From Oscillospiraceae bacterium (lineage in GTDB: Bacteria; Bacillota; Clostridia; Oscillospirales; Oscillospiraceae): a DNA stretch of 46,281 nt. Within the stretch, counting starts at the first letter, position 1; each line of letters starts with the position of its first letter. The notes beneath the pieces are model-generated. The model was not told where the DNA came from. It saw nothing but the letters and a program-made list of their open reading frames with translations, and searched no databases. The position numbers and the translations under genes are program-made. This document shows, one piece after another, positions 1-7,274 of this stretch. The DNA lies in the NCBI GenBank assembly GCA_009781695.1, contig WQVH01000011.1, positions 1 through 46,281 of the forward strand, given 5' to 3'.

Positions 1-209
1 ACGAAAGCAAGGCATTGATTTTGCAGGGTTTTTCCCACATGGTTTTTCTGTTTTCTGTACCCGCTACATACCCACTATAGAAAATGGATATAAAATGCGT
101 AACGGGTAACTTAGTGGGTAAATCGCTTTTTTCTATATCTTTTGGCATTTGTTAAATGCTCAAAAACGTTGCAACTAGGAACTTCTATAAGATTCTCTTA
201 CTTACCGAA
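1..209. other. Probable end of an integrated element (arm-site region)
   Basis: No coding region is visible here. The stretch lies directly beyond the break in the truncated tRNA-Thr. It holds a nine-base motif TACCCACTA at 69-77 and its inverted copy at 112-120. Each is paired with a shorter TACCCG-type copy (58-63 and 103-108 inverted), about 11-12 bases away. Short repeated sites near a tRNA-located core are the usual layout of arm-type binding sites of tyrosine integrases. That reading is inference; no integrase gene is in the window. Confidence 0.45.
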
Positions 210-232
210 GCACTTCCTTACCAAGGGAGTGC
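210..232. mobile_element. Putative attachment-site core in tRNA-Thr anticodon arm
   Basis: The arms GCACTTCC and GGGAGTGC (one mismatch when folded) flank the 7-bp centre TTACCAA. One arm is the natural tRNA anticodon stem. The other departs from a functional tRNA sequence and mirrors the first, as in a hybrid attL/attR. The element would extend leftward out of the window. Confidence 0.5.
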
Positions 233-255
233 TCTGCCTACTGAGCTACGAAAGC
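210..255 (-). pseudogene. Truncated tRNA-Thr (GGT), 5' half only
   Basis: Read on the minus strand from 255, the sequence gives a tRNA acceptor strand (GCTTTCG), a D arm (GCTC...GAGC) and an anticodon loop TTGGTAA with anticodon GGT (threonine) at 220-222. Beyond the anticodon stem no T arm and no matching acceptor strand CGAAAGC can be found, so the 3' half is missing. The break coincides with a 23-bp imperfect inverted repeat (210-232) whose 7-base centre is exactly the anticodon loop. That is the form of a tyrosine-integrase core site. It lies just downstream of tRNA-Asp, a common Asp-Thr order in Firmicutes. Confidence 0.75.
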
Positions 256-283
256 ATATGCGGCAAGCGCCGCTGATTTAATT

Positions 284-360
284 TGGCGACCCAGAACGGA
301 CTCAAACCGTCGGCCTCCAGCGTGACAGGCTGGCGTTCTAACCAACTGAACTACTGGGCC
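284..360 (-). tRNA. tRNA-Asp (GTC)
   Basis: The 77-nt cloverleaf has a 3' CCA encoded at 284-286, acceptor stem GGCCCAG/CTGGGTC, and anticodon loop CTGTCAC with anticodon GTC. The T loop reads TTTGAGT rather than TTCGAGT, so the near-universal C56, which normally pairs with G19 of the D loop, is U56 here. The D loop keeps GG. It may still be functional through a G19-U56 wobble, or may be decaying together with the adjacent broken tRNA-Thr. Confidence 0.93.
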
Positions 361-421
361 TCATCGAGCTTTGCTTCGCGTAACGACAGAATTTCAACAA
401 ACTGCATTCCACTATGTCAGC

Positions 422-1501
422 CTAAGTATGGTAGCACATCCTATTGTAAATTGCAAGGGTAATTTTTCGCATCAATTGCGGACTTTTTTCCATATCTGCC
501 GGAACTTTCCAAGGCGCAGTTATTTCCATATATGCTCCCGATAATGGCTCAGTAAGCGCAAGCAACTGTGCATGAAGCGCTTGGGTTTCTACACCCAGCA
601 TTTGAGATGTCGCCATTGATTCGTTGGTGCAATAAAGCTTATCACCCAGAATCGGATGCCCTATGTGCAAACCATGCACTCTGATCTGATGTGTCCGCCC
701 GGTCTCCAGCCGAAACCGAACAAGAGATACAGCAGAAGACACCCCCTTTATAGCCGGTATCATAAGCGCACCAGCAACATACCCTTGCTCTGACGGACTA
801 GCGCTTTCATTACCATCCACTATATCAAAGACCTCAAGTGTCTCAAAATGCGTAACCGCTCTTTGCCCATCCGGAGCTACAACCCTAAGCAAATTACGCT
901 CTTCAAATCGCTTAATTGGCGCATCAATCGTACCGCATTCCGGCATTTTACCATACACCAGCGCAAGATATTCTCTCCTTGCTTCCGATGCGGACAGGGC
1001 TTTTGAAGCGAGATCTTTCATATAGCTATTTTTTGCAAAAAGCACAACCCCGCTTGTATCCCTATCTAACCTATTGACAGCATGACACGCCATCTGTGTG
1101 CCCATGGGCGGTGTCGCACATAACACATCATCGTCTTTCATTCCGCTTATGTACCCGGCTACAAAATTTGATAACGTCCCTGTATTTCTTGACCGTGACG
1201 GATGAACCAGCACCCCGGACGGTTTATTCACCGCCAACAGCCCCTCATTTTCAAATAACATCTCAAGTGCACCATATTCAGGCAGATTATCACATGGCTG
1301 CTCCGCACCACCGATGTCCACCTCCAATGTCTCCCCCGGCGAAAGCTTGTAATTCGTGAACACAGACTTCCCGGAAACATGAATCACATCAGCCAGTTTC
1401 AGGCGTCGAAGCATGGTGGCAGAAACTTTCAAATCACGGCGCAACACCGAATGGACCGTTTTATCCCTATCTTTTTCTTCTACATAAAACTTTAACAGCA
1501 T
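422..1501 (-). CDS. RluA-family 23S rRNA/tRNA pseudouridine synthase
   Basis: About 359 residues. An N-terminal S4-like RNA-binding region (residues 1-70) is followed by the RluA catalytic domain. The catalytic motif VNRLDRDTSG carries the nucleophilic Asp (HRLD/NRLD type), and the RTHQIRVH motif follows in the second half. It would isomerise uridines to pseudouridine in structured RNA; the exact target (RluD-like or other) cannot be told from sequence. An ORF start three codons upstream at a GTG (1510) is possible, but an AGGTG element lies 7 nt before the ATG at 1501, so ATG is preferred. It is a single gene downstream of a terminator hairpin, with no visible partner. Confidence 0.9.
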   Translation of the reverse strand: MLLKFYVEEKDRDKTVHSVLRRDLKVSATMLRRLKLADVIHVSGKSVFTNYKLSPGETLEVDIGGAEQPCDNLPEYGALEMLFENEGLLAVNKPSGVLVHPSRSRNTGTLSNFVAGYISGMKDDDVLCATPPMGTQMACHAVNRLDRDTSGVVLFAKNSYMKDLASKALSASEARREYLALVYGKMPECGTIDAPIKRFEERNLLRVVAPDGQRAVTHFETLEVFDIVDGNESASPSEQGYVAGALMIPAIKGVSSAVSLVRFRLETGRTHQIRVHGLHIGHPILGDKLYCTNESMATSQMLGVETQALHAQLLALTEPLSGAYMEITAPWKVPADMEKSPQLMRKITLAIYNRMCYHT

Positions 1502-1556
1502 CAATATCACCTATTGGTAAGATAACGTACAACAGATATTATTTAAAAGTATAAGC

Positions 1557-1586
1557 AAAAAACCCGGCTATGCCGGGTTTTTTCTG
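1557..1586. terminator. Bidirectional Rho-independent terminator
   Basis: Perfect stem AACCCGGC/GCCGGGTT with a short TAT-centred loop, flanked by T runs on both strands. It sits after the small membrane protein gene at 1601-1777 and before the pseudouridine synthase, both leftward, so it mainly ends the small gene's transcript. Confidence 0.85.
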
Positions 1587-1600
1587 CGATGCACTGGGGT

Positions 1601-1777
1601 TTATTCAAATTCGTCTGCGAATTCCCCTGCCGAACCCAATCTCTTCTCATCGATTCTGGCTTTGATATCAACAAAAAAGTCTGCTATTTCATTTCTGAAA
1701 AGATAAACCGCTGTAACTGCTGCAGCAACCGCTACAAATCCGCAAATGGCATAGATCAGTATTTTGTTATTATTCAT
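1601..1777 (-). CDS. Small single-pass membrane protein (58 aa)
   Basis: An ATG at 1777 preceded by a strong AAGGAG (7-nt spacing) opens a 58-codon frame ending at a TAA just before a terminator. The product starts MNNNKILIYAICGF. It has one hydrophobic segment (about residues 6-27, alanine/valine rich) and a charged, mainly acidic C-terminal half ending ADEFE. The layout (short N-terminus, one helix, charged cytosolic tail) resembles small YtxH-like envelope proteins, but no family is assigned. It has its own promoter at 1817-1845 and its own terminator, which supports it being real. Confidence 0.75.
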   Translation of the reverse strand: MNNNKILIYAICGFVAVAAAVTAVYLFRNEIADFFVDIKARIDEKRLGSAGEFADEFE

Positions 1778-1816
1778 TTCAACAACTCCTTAAATTATGA
1801 ATGACTTCCTACTTTA

Positions 1817-1845
1817 ATTGTACACTACTTGCTCCAAAAAAACAA
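1817..1845 (-). promoter_or_regulatory. Promoter for the 58-aa membrane protein
   Basis: On the minus strand, TTGTTT (1840-1845), a 17-base spacer and TACAAT (1817-1822). It is divergent from, and close to, the rightward -10 TATAAT at 1869-1874. Confidence 0.55.
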
Positions 1846-1865
1846 CTGCTATTTTTCTACATATA

Positions 1866-1874
1866 TGTTATAAT
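1866..1874 (+). promoter_or_regulatory. Extended -10 promoter for the transporter gene
   Basis: TGTTATAAT is an extended -10 (TGN plus consensus TATAAT at 1869-1874), about 50 bases before the transporter start codon. No good -35 is visible at the matching distance, which is common for extended -10 promoters. Confidence 0.5.
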
Positions 1875-1924
1875 ACCACACGCAGTTATAGTGCTCAATT
1901 GCAATTCACCATCCGGAGGAATAC

Positions 1925-3346
1925 ATGAACATAGTGCCATCAAATATTCTATCGCCCAGACTCATCCTGACACTCTTATTTATAGTCCTAGCATCCGTAT
2001 TAGCGCTCGTCAGCCCATTCGAAGGACTGGACACCCAAGGCCACATCATGCTCTCAACCATGCTGGCAGCGCTCTCCGCATGGGTATTTCGCCCGGCAGG
2101 CGGCACACTCATCATAGGCGCAGTGATTATCATACTCGGCGGACTCATTGCCGGAATCCCCATAGCTGACTTGACTGTGGGATTTTCAGGAGGATCACTT
2201 TGGCTCTTAATCCCTGCCATGTTTATCGGATCTTCATTACGCTTTACCGGACTGGGCAAAAGAATTGTACTATTTTTATTTCGGCGATTAAACCTCAATT
2301 ACGCAAAAATACTCGGCGGTTGGTTCGTCATAGGAATACTCTTCGCAATCATCACCCCACTAGCCACCGTCCGTTTTCTCATGCTGACCCCTATTGCTGT
2401 CAGTGTCGCAGACGCTTGCCTGCTTGAAAAAGGCAGTAAAGGCCGCTCTCTGATCGTCATTTCCTGTTGGGTCTTGAGTATATTTCCCTCCATCGCTTGG
2501 CTAAACGGCTCTCTGTTCGGCCCTGCATTTACTAATTTTCTACCCGAAGGCCCCATGAGAGACATGGCTACGCCTGAGACATGGTTTCTTGTCATGGCAC
2601 CGTGGCTGCTTTTTAGCTTAGTTTTTGTTATCGCACTTTACTTTCTGCTCAAACCTGAACAGGACGTACACGTCTCCAAAGATAAAATTCAACAAATGTA
2701 CGATGAATTAGGACCTATGAGCACTAAGGAAAAAGGATGTCTGATTTCACTCATATTCCTATTTACTTGCCTGATTTTACAGACATTCCTGCCCATCACA
2801 GCCAATCAGGTGCTACTCGCTTCACTGGTAATGATGTTGCTTCTGGGTGTATTGTCCACACCGGACATTTCAACCGGCGGCAACTGGGACGTCATCATGT
2901 TCTTGGGTATCATGCTGAGCTTTACGAATATCTTTAATGTCTCAGGACTCACAGCTTGGCTCACGCCATATTTGGCATCTATCATTGAAGCGATCGCATT
3001 TAATCCACTGGTGTTCGTGCTTGCACTCTTTGGCATTTGCATCATACTCAGATTCTTTGATGTCACGCAGGGATGGATCATCGCATCCATTTTTTCACTC
3101 GCCACACCGATTCTCTATATCTATTATGGCATTCACCCGCTGATATCTACCGCAGTTTTCGTCAGCGCCTCCTGTCTCTTTTTCTTCCGATACGCACAAG
3201 CTTGGATCGTACAAGTTGAATCTGTTTGCGGCGAAGGCGGTTGGAATCCTGCACACCTAAAGACGGCTTCAATACTCTATGTTGTGGTTGCAGCCGTTCA
3301 GCTCGTATTTAGCAGATTTTATTGGGTGCTTGTTGGCATCTTGTAA
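1925..3346 (+). CDS. DASS/SLC13-type anion:sodium symporter-like permease
   Basis: 473 residues with about 11-12 hydrophobic segments spread along the whole length and no soluble domain. The N-terminal region (HIMLSTMLAALSAW, then an IPIADLTVGFSG segment) and the repeated half near residue 300 fit the divalent anion:Na+ symporter / ArsB-NhaD ion transporter superfamily, which moves dicarboxylates, sulfate or similar anions with sodium. The substrate cannot be read from the sequence. Start ATG at 1925 has GGAGG 5 nt upstream. It is followed by, but separately promoted from, the DUF1576 gene. Medium confidence in the family, low in substrate. Confidence 0.7.
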   Translation: MNIVPSNILSPRLILTLLFIVLASVLALVSPFEGLDTQGHIMLSTMLAALSAWVFRPAGGTLIIGAVIIILGGLIAGIPIADLTVGFSGGSLWLLIPAMFIGSSLRFTGLGKRIVLFLFRRLNLNYAKILGGWFVIGILFAIITPLATVRFLMLTPIAVSVADACLLEKGSKGRSLIVISCWVLSIFPSIAWLNGSLFGPAFTNFLPEGPMRDMATPETWFLVMAPWLLFSLVFVIALYFLLKPEQDVHVSKDKIQQMYDELGPMSTKEKGCLISLIFLFTCLILQTFLPITANQVLLASLVMMLLLGVLSTPDISTGGNWDVIMFLGIMLSFTNIFNVSGLTAWLTPYLASIIEAIAFNPLVFVLALFGICIILRFFDVTQGWIIASIFSLATPILYIYYGIHPLISTAVFVSASCLFFFRYAQAWIVQVESVCGEGGWNPAHLKTASILYVVVAAVQLVFSRFYWVLVGIL

Positions 3347-3359
3347 TAATTATGTTATA

Positions 3360-3388
3360 TTGTGAACAATACATGCTATGCGTATAAT
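3360..3388 (+). promoter_or_regulatory. Promoter for the DUF1576 gene
   Basis: TTGTGA (3360-3365), a 17-base spacer and consensus TATAAT (3383-3388). This is followed within 20 bases by the GAGGGGGG ribosome binding site of the next gene, so the 5' leader would be very short. Confidence 0.7.
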
Positions 3389-3405
3389 GATTGAGGGGGG
3401 AAGCT

Positions 3406-4683
3406 ATGAACCATTCGTCCCACAAACGCATGACGCTGCCATTTCCCTTTGCACTGATGCTTGCAATCAATGTCGGCTTTTTAATCATTGCGTTTGTTAT
3501 TGACCGTCCGGCAAGTATAATCGAGGGTTTTGTTACAATTGTCACCTCGCGTGTTGTTCTGGTTACGGACTTCATCGCAGTTGGCGGCTTGGGCGCAACC
3601 TTGGTCAATGTCGCAATCATTGGCATCTTGAGCGTCATCATGTTTATCAAATCAGGCGCAAAACCCAGCGGTGCAACAATCATGGCACTCTGGGTCACCG
3701 CAGGTTTTGCCTTTTTCGGCAAAAATGTCTACAACATGATCCCGCTGACTATCGGCGTGTGGCTTTTTTCAAGATTCAAAAAAGAGCCTTATTCAAACTA
3801 CCACCTTGCTTCACTGCTCGTTGGCACACTCTCCCCCATTGTCAGTGAAATTAGTTTTCTCGGCATTTTCAGCCCACCGATAGAAATCGCTTTGGGATCA
3901 CTTCTGGGCATCTGTATTGGTTTTATCTTCCCTGCAGTTTCGGCACATATGGTCAGAATGCACAGCGGTTATGACCTGTATAGCATGGGATTTGCAGGCG
4001 GACTGATCGCAATGATTCTTTCAACAACAGCAAACAGTATGGGCCTGAGAACCTACCCTGTCAGTGTATATAGCTATGGCAATAATACGGTCATGGCTAT
4101 CATTATGTACGCTGTTGCTGCCACCTTGATCATCAGTGGTCTTTTCACCGGCGGCGGTGTAAAGGCCAATCTCGCCACATACCGAAAGTTCTTTTCACAT
4201 TCCGGCCGACTCATCACGGATTTTTACTTTTTGTACAAGAATACAATATACATCAACATGGGACTTCTGTGCGCATTTGCAACCACTGTAACACTGCTGA
4301 TTGGGGCTGAACTTAACGGCATATCCGCCGCCGGAATCTTCACTATGGTCGGTTTTGGTTGCTTTGGCAAGCATATAAAAAATGTACCTCCCATCATCAT
4401 TGGCGCACTCTTGTCTGCCTATTTGAACATCTGGCCCTTTACTTCCCCTGCGAATGTCGCCTCTATACTCTTTGCGGCAGCCCTTGCGCCACTTGCAGGG
4501 CAGTTCGGCATTATTTGGGGTATCGTTGCAGGATTTTTACACGTCAGCGTTGCCATGCACGTTGGTGCGCTCTGCGGCGGCTTGAATCTATACAACAATG
4601 GATTTGCGGCAGGCTTCATCGCAATGATTTTGCTTCCAATAATCACCATCTCAGAAAGGATGCGAAAAAATCATGAAGATTAA
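3406..4683 (+). CDS. DUF1576-type polytopic membrane protein
   Basis: 425 residues with about 12 membrane segments. The two halves look alike: both contain a glycine-rich segment with a GFAGGLIAMIL / GFAAGFIAMIL motif (near residues 200 and 405) preceded by SGYDLY / GGLNLY. This points to an internal duplication as in the DUF1576 membrane proteins of Firmicutes, whose function is unknown. The ORF is open five codons further upstream from a TTG, but GAGGGGGG at 3393-3400 places the start at ATG 3406. Its last 11 bases overlap the next gene, so the two are translated together. Confidence 0.75.
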   Translation: MNHSSHKRMTLPFPFALMLAINVGFLIIAFVIDRPASIIEGFVTIVTSRVVLVTDFIAVGGLGATLVNVAIIGILSVIMFIKSGAKPSGATIMALWVTAGFAFFGKNVYNMIPLTIGVWLFSRFKKEPYSNYHLASLLVGTLSPIVSEISFLGIFSPPIEIALGSLLGICIGFIFPAVSAHMVRMHSGYDLYSMGFAGGLIAMILSTTANSMGLRTYPVSVYSYGNNTVMAIIMYAVAATLIISGLFTGGGVKANLATYRKFFSHSGRLITDFYFLYKNTIYINMGLLCAFATTVTLLIGAELNGISAAGIFTMVGFGCFGKHIKNVPPIIIGALLSAYLNIWPFTSPANVASILFAAALAPLAGQFGIIWGIVAGFLHVSVAMHVGALCGGLNLYNNGFAAGFIAMILLPIITISERMRKNHED

Positions 4684-5014
4684 GTTCGAAAAAATCATGG
4701 CCATTACCAGCGAATTGCTTTCATATTGCCACAGTAATGGCGCTAAGGAGTTCCATCTGGATATTTCTGAAAGCGATGATGCCATCGTGCTCACCATGCG
4801 GGCTTGTTTGGAGCATATGCCGGATAAGGAAATGGAGCGATTACACACTGCACTCAGCGCTCCGCGCCAACGAGAGATCGAGCAAGACTACTGGGAACTC
4901 ATCGGCGAATCAGAGACTCATTCTGAAATGACATTAGTAGGTATGCTGTGTGATGAAACTGCTGTACAATATAGAGATAATGAACTGAGCATTACGCTCA
5001 AGCGGTATGCATAG
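4673..5014 (+). CDS. Small soluble protein coupled to DUF1576 gene
   Basis: 113 residues, acidic, with no membrane segment or signal peptide. It starts 11 bases inside the DUF1576 gene, which implies translational coupling and a shared process. The N-terminal pattern (helix with SELLSYCHSNGAKEFHLDI, then a strand IVLTMRA) recalls the N-box part of a GHKL ATPase fold, but the usual DxGxG motif is absent, so this is only a structural guess. A region PRQREIEQDYWELIGES follows, then a beta hairpin at the C-terminus. Function unknown. Confidence 0.8.
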   Translation: MKIKFEKIMAITSELLSYCHSNGAKEFHLDISESDDAIVLTMRACLEHMPDKEMERLHTALSAPRQREIEQDYWELIGESETHSEMTLVGMLCDETAVQYRDNELSITLKRYA

Positions 5015-5042
5015 AAGCTTGCCAAATAACCCGGAATTAACT

Positions 5043-5075
5043 GAGACGCCCTAACAAATAAGGCGTCTCGGTTGT
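5043..5075 (+). terminator. Hairpin terminator
   Basis: Eight-base-pair stem GAGACGCC/GGCGTCTC with an 11-base loop, then a T-rich but interrupted tail. It ends the DUF1576 operon and faces the 3' end of the convergent gene. Confidence 0.7.
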
Positions 5076-5108
5076 ATTATTGTATTAAATCTTGACTTCC
5101 CGGATCGG

Positions 5109-6125
5109 CTATTCCATGATTTCTCCGTCTCTGTCAATGACGATCTGACCTTCGAACGCATAAGCATTGTTGATGCCAATCGCTCTGAAGAAATCCATAG
5201 GAACAAATGTCACTCCATCAATCAGCACCGGAGCTGCGCTGATGGTCTGCGGGGCCATTCTGCCGATGTGAATCTCGGTATTCCCTATCCACAGTGAAAT
5301 AGCCACACCGAGTCTGACACTGCTTTGCGTACCATCCCAGTTTACACCATAACCCAGCGCTTCGGCAACAGCTCTGAGCGGAAGCATCATTGTGCCGCCT
5401 ACACTTTGGTAAGCTGCCGGTGCTGTGATTTGTCTGCCATTTACGAGAATCGGCCAGCCTGATGCATCAATCGTATCGTCAATGTCCAGAGGCATAGGAG
5501 TTTGGTATCCCGGATCGATTGTGCCAATTGGGTGTACAGCATCTTCAAAGAGTACGATGAGCTTAATCGCTGTGGTTTGAGCCGGAATGCTTCTGGTTGA
5601 TGGGCCGTAAATCACAACAATGCGTCTGCCATCAAAATCTCCATCCCTAAAGTTCGTTCCATCGGCCAATATAATCTCAGTGTCTTCGCCCACAGTAAAT
5701 TGCAACATTCCACCTTGCGCAAGATATACACCTTCGCCCACAGAATTAAAGCGATCCACTGCGACATTCCGATCATCCGGCATACCATTGACCAACACGG
5801 CTACAGTATACTGCGGCGGATAAATCATAATCATCGGCGCATTGGCGAGATAATATGCGGTCACGGTGTCGCCTTGGGCAAGATTGTCTTCAAACGGAAA
5901 TACGGTTCTGTCTGTGATGTTCAAATAGGCTCTTGCTTCGCGATCTGCATCGGGCAATGCAATTTGTGCGCGTAGCGTACCTTCCAGTTCTTCAACGCCG
6001 AGCACAGTTCCGGTTATGGACAGATAGTACGGAGTTTCCGCATCAGCTTCAACAGCTGATGCCAGACCAACGAAAGATACGGTCATTAGTGCTGCGACTA
6101 AAAGAATTGTTAATGCTTTTTTCAT
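5109..6125 (-). CDS. Secreted protein with copper-amine-oxidase-N (stalk) domain
   Basis: 338 residues. Residues 1-24 form a signal peptide (MKKALTILLVAALMT... ending LASAVEA). A middle region of about 200 residues has beta-rich, OB-like character and no clear family. The C-terminal ~110 residues match the copper amine oxidase N-terminal domain (PF07833 type): ILVNGRQI, MLPLRAVAEALGY, VNWDG, then VLIDGVTFVPMDFF. In Firmicutes this domain is a cell-surface stalk or wall-binding module, not an oxidase. The start has GGAGG 8 nt upstream. It is a single gene facing the DUF1576 operon. Confidence 0.85.
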   Translation of the reverse strand: MKKALTILLVAALMTVSFVGLASAVEADAETPYYLSITGTVLGVEELEGTLRAQIALPDADREARAYLNITDRTVFPFEDNLAQGDTVTAYYLANAPMIMIYPPQYTVAVLVNGMPDDRNVAVDRFNSVGEGVYLAQGGMLQFTVGEDTEIILADGTNFRDGDFDGRRIVVIYGPSTRSIPAQTTAIKLIVLFEDAVHPIGTIDPGYQTPMPLDIDDTIDASGWPILVNGRQITAPAAYQSVGGTMMLPLRAVAEALGYGVNWDGTQSSVRLGVAISLWIGNTEIHIGRMAPQTISAAPVLIDGVTFVPMDFFRAIGINNAYAFEGQIVIDRDGEIME

Positions 6126-6325
6126 GGTTTCAATCCTCCAATTTTAAAATAACGGTGAGTGGTTTCGTCTTTTCAGACGAGGATACGGTGCGAAAGTTCC
6201 AAGGTTTTTGTGAACATTTTGTTAACCTATTTTTCTCGCCCTCCTTAGCTGAATTCAGATAGTGATGACATGCATCCGACTATCCGGTTTGCCTGAAATT
6301 CTACCATTGCGTCCATGAACCACGC
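6126..6325. other. Intergenic leader, no gene seen
   Basis: AT-rich, holding the ribosome binding site of the stalk-domain gene and a short hairpin (TCGTCT/AGACGA around 6166-6181). I see no coding region or known RNA motif here. Confidence 0.4.
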
Positions 6326-6484
6326 GGCCTTGTTTGAAAAATCAGCGCAACCGGCTTTTTGATGTACTTTTCGTCATGCGAGGCAAATTTTTGCGAGAAA
6401 ATACCATGGAACTTCAAAAATTTTAACAATGCAGGTCGGAAAAAGATACATAAAAACTGTTGCGTGGACTTTTCAAACAAGGCC
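6326..6484. repeat. 159-bp imperfect inverted repeat
   Basis: The left arm begins GGCCTTGTTTGAAAAATC at 6326. The right arm, read on the minus strand from 6484, begins GGCCTTGTTTGAAAAGTC. Similarity continues through CGCAAC, TTTTTGATGTA/TTTTTATGTA and AAATTTTTG to a CCATGG centre at 6404-6409. Each arm is about 80 bases. The whole would fold into one long hairpin in RNA or a cruciform in DNA. It resembles a non-coding palindromic MITE-like element. It lies just past the gatD stop codon. Confidence 0.8.
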
Positions 6485-6500
6485 TTATACACATTATATA

Positions 6501-7274
6501 CTATTTTTCTATCCTTGCCAATAGTTCTTTTAACGCCTTTTGGTATGCATCCTCTTGAAATGTAAAAAATGAGTGACCATAAGTATCCGACTCACCCTCA
6601 TCGATATCATTCGAGCCAAAACGTATCACCGCTTCCGCCTCCCTGCCTTCGGTGAGTTTATCCGTAAAATATCGAAGCAACGGCGGATTGCGAACCAAAA
6701 TCGGCCCGGTCATATAGGTTCCCAGCAAATTTTTATATCGTATGCCCTCGGTTTTCGAAGCATCGTTGGCTCCCGGCCCAAGCGCATACGCAAACGGACG
6801 ATGAGTCGTGCCGGTTTGTCCGATACTTGCACGATTGATAAAGCCTATCAACTGATCTTGAAGAAAATCCGTAGCACCCACACAATCCCCGGTCACACGT
6901 GCGCTTCCTTGCACTGTTTCAAAATCCAATACACCCAACGCATCATGCCTTTTAGCATCAGCATCTATGATCGCATATCCAAAAATCTCGTGCGCATTTC
7001 CAGTTGCAAGTATATTCATGCCATTTTCAATACGTTCTACCAGTGTATCTTTGTATTGCACAATGTCACGTAGGCAAGCATGTACACTTCGTTCAGTACC
7101 GCTGCCTATATACAAAAAATCATAAGCCCCTATATCTATATCATCACCAACGCTTTTTTTCTCTATGATTGAGGCCAGCCCACGTGCCCTAAGCGCAAGC
7201 GTCAGCACTTCGGCATTCGCACGATCTCCGTATAGATTCATCAGGTCGTGGTAGAGGTGTAGAATCTTAATCAT
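6501..7274 (-). CDS. gatD: GatD-like subunit of lipid II isoglutaminyl synthase, glutaminase residues lost
   Basis: 257 residues, a class I glutamine amidotransferase-like protein of the MurT/GatD complex, which amidates D-Glu of lipid II in the cytoplasm. The fold is well conserved along its length (LYGDRAN, YIGSGTERS, LGVLDF, KNLLGTY...GPIL..NP). The nucleophile region, ICGGYQ in active GatD, reads TGNAHE, with Gly92 in the Cys94 position. The catalytic His of GTYLHGPIL is replaced by Thr189 (GTYMTGPIL). It should therefore be unable to release ammonia from glutamine. Start ATG overlaps the murT stop by one base (TAATG), so the two are coupled. Confidence 0.88.
   Translation of the reverse strand: MIKILHLYHDLMNLYGDRANAEVLTLALRARGLASIIEKKSVGDDIDIGAYDFLYIGSGTERSVHACLRDIVQYKDTLVERIENGMNILATGNAHEIFGYAIIDADAKRHDALGVLDFETVQGSARVTGDCVGATDFLQDQLIGFINRASIGQTGTTHRPFAYALGPGANDASKTEGIRYKNLLGTYMTGPILVRNPPLLRYFTDKLTEGREAEAVIRFGSNDIDEGESDTYGHSFFTFQEDAYQKALKELLARIEK

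Noticed and set aside
6301-6492. 63-codon minus-strand frame
   Set aside because: It lies entirely in the long inverted repeat and has no ribosome site.
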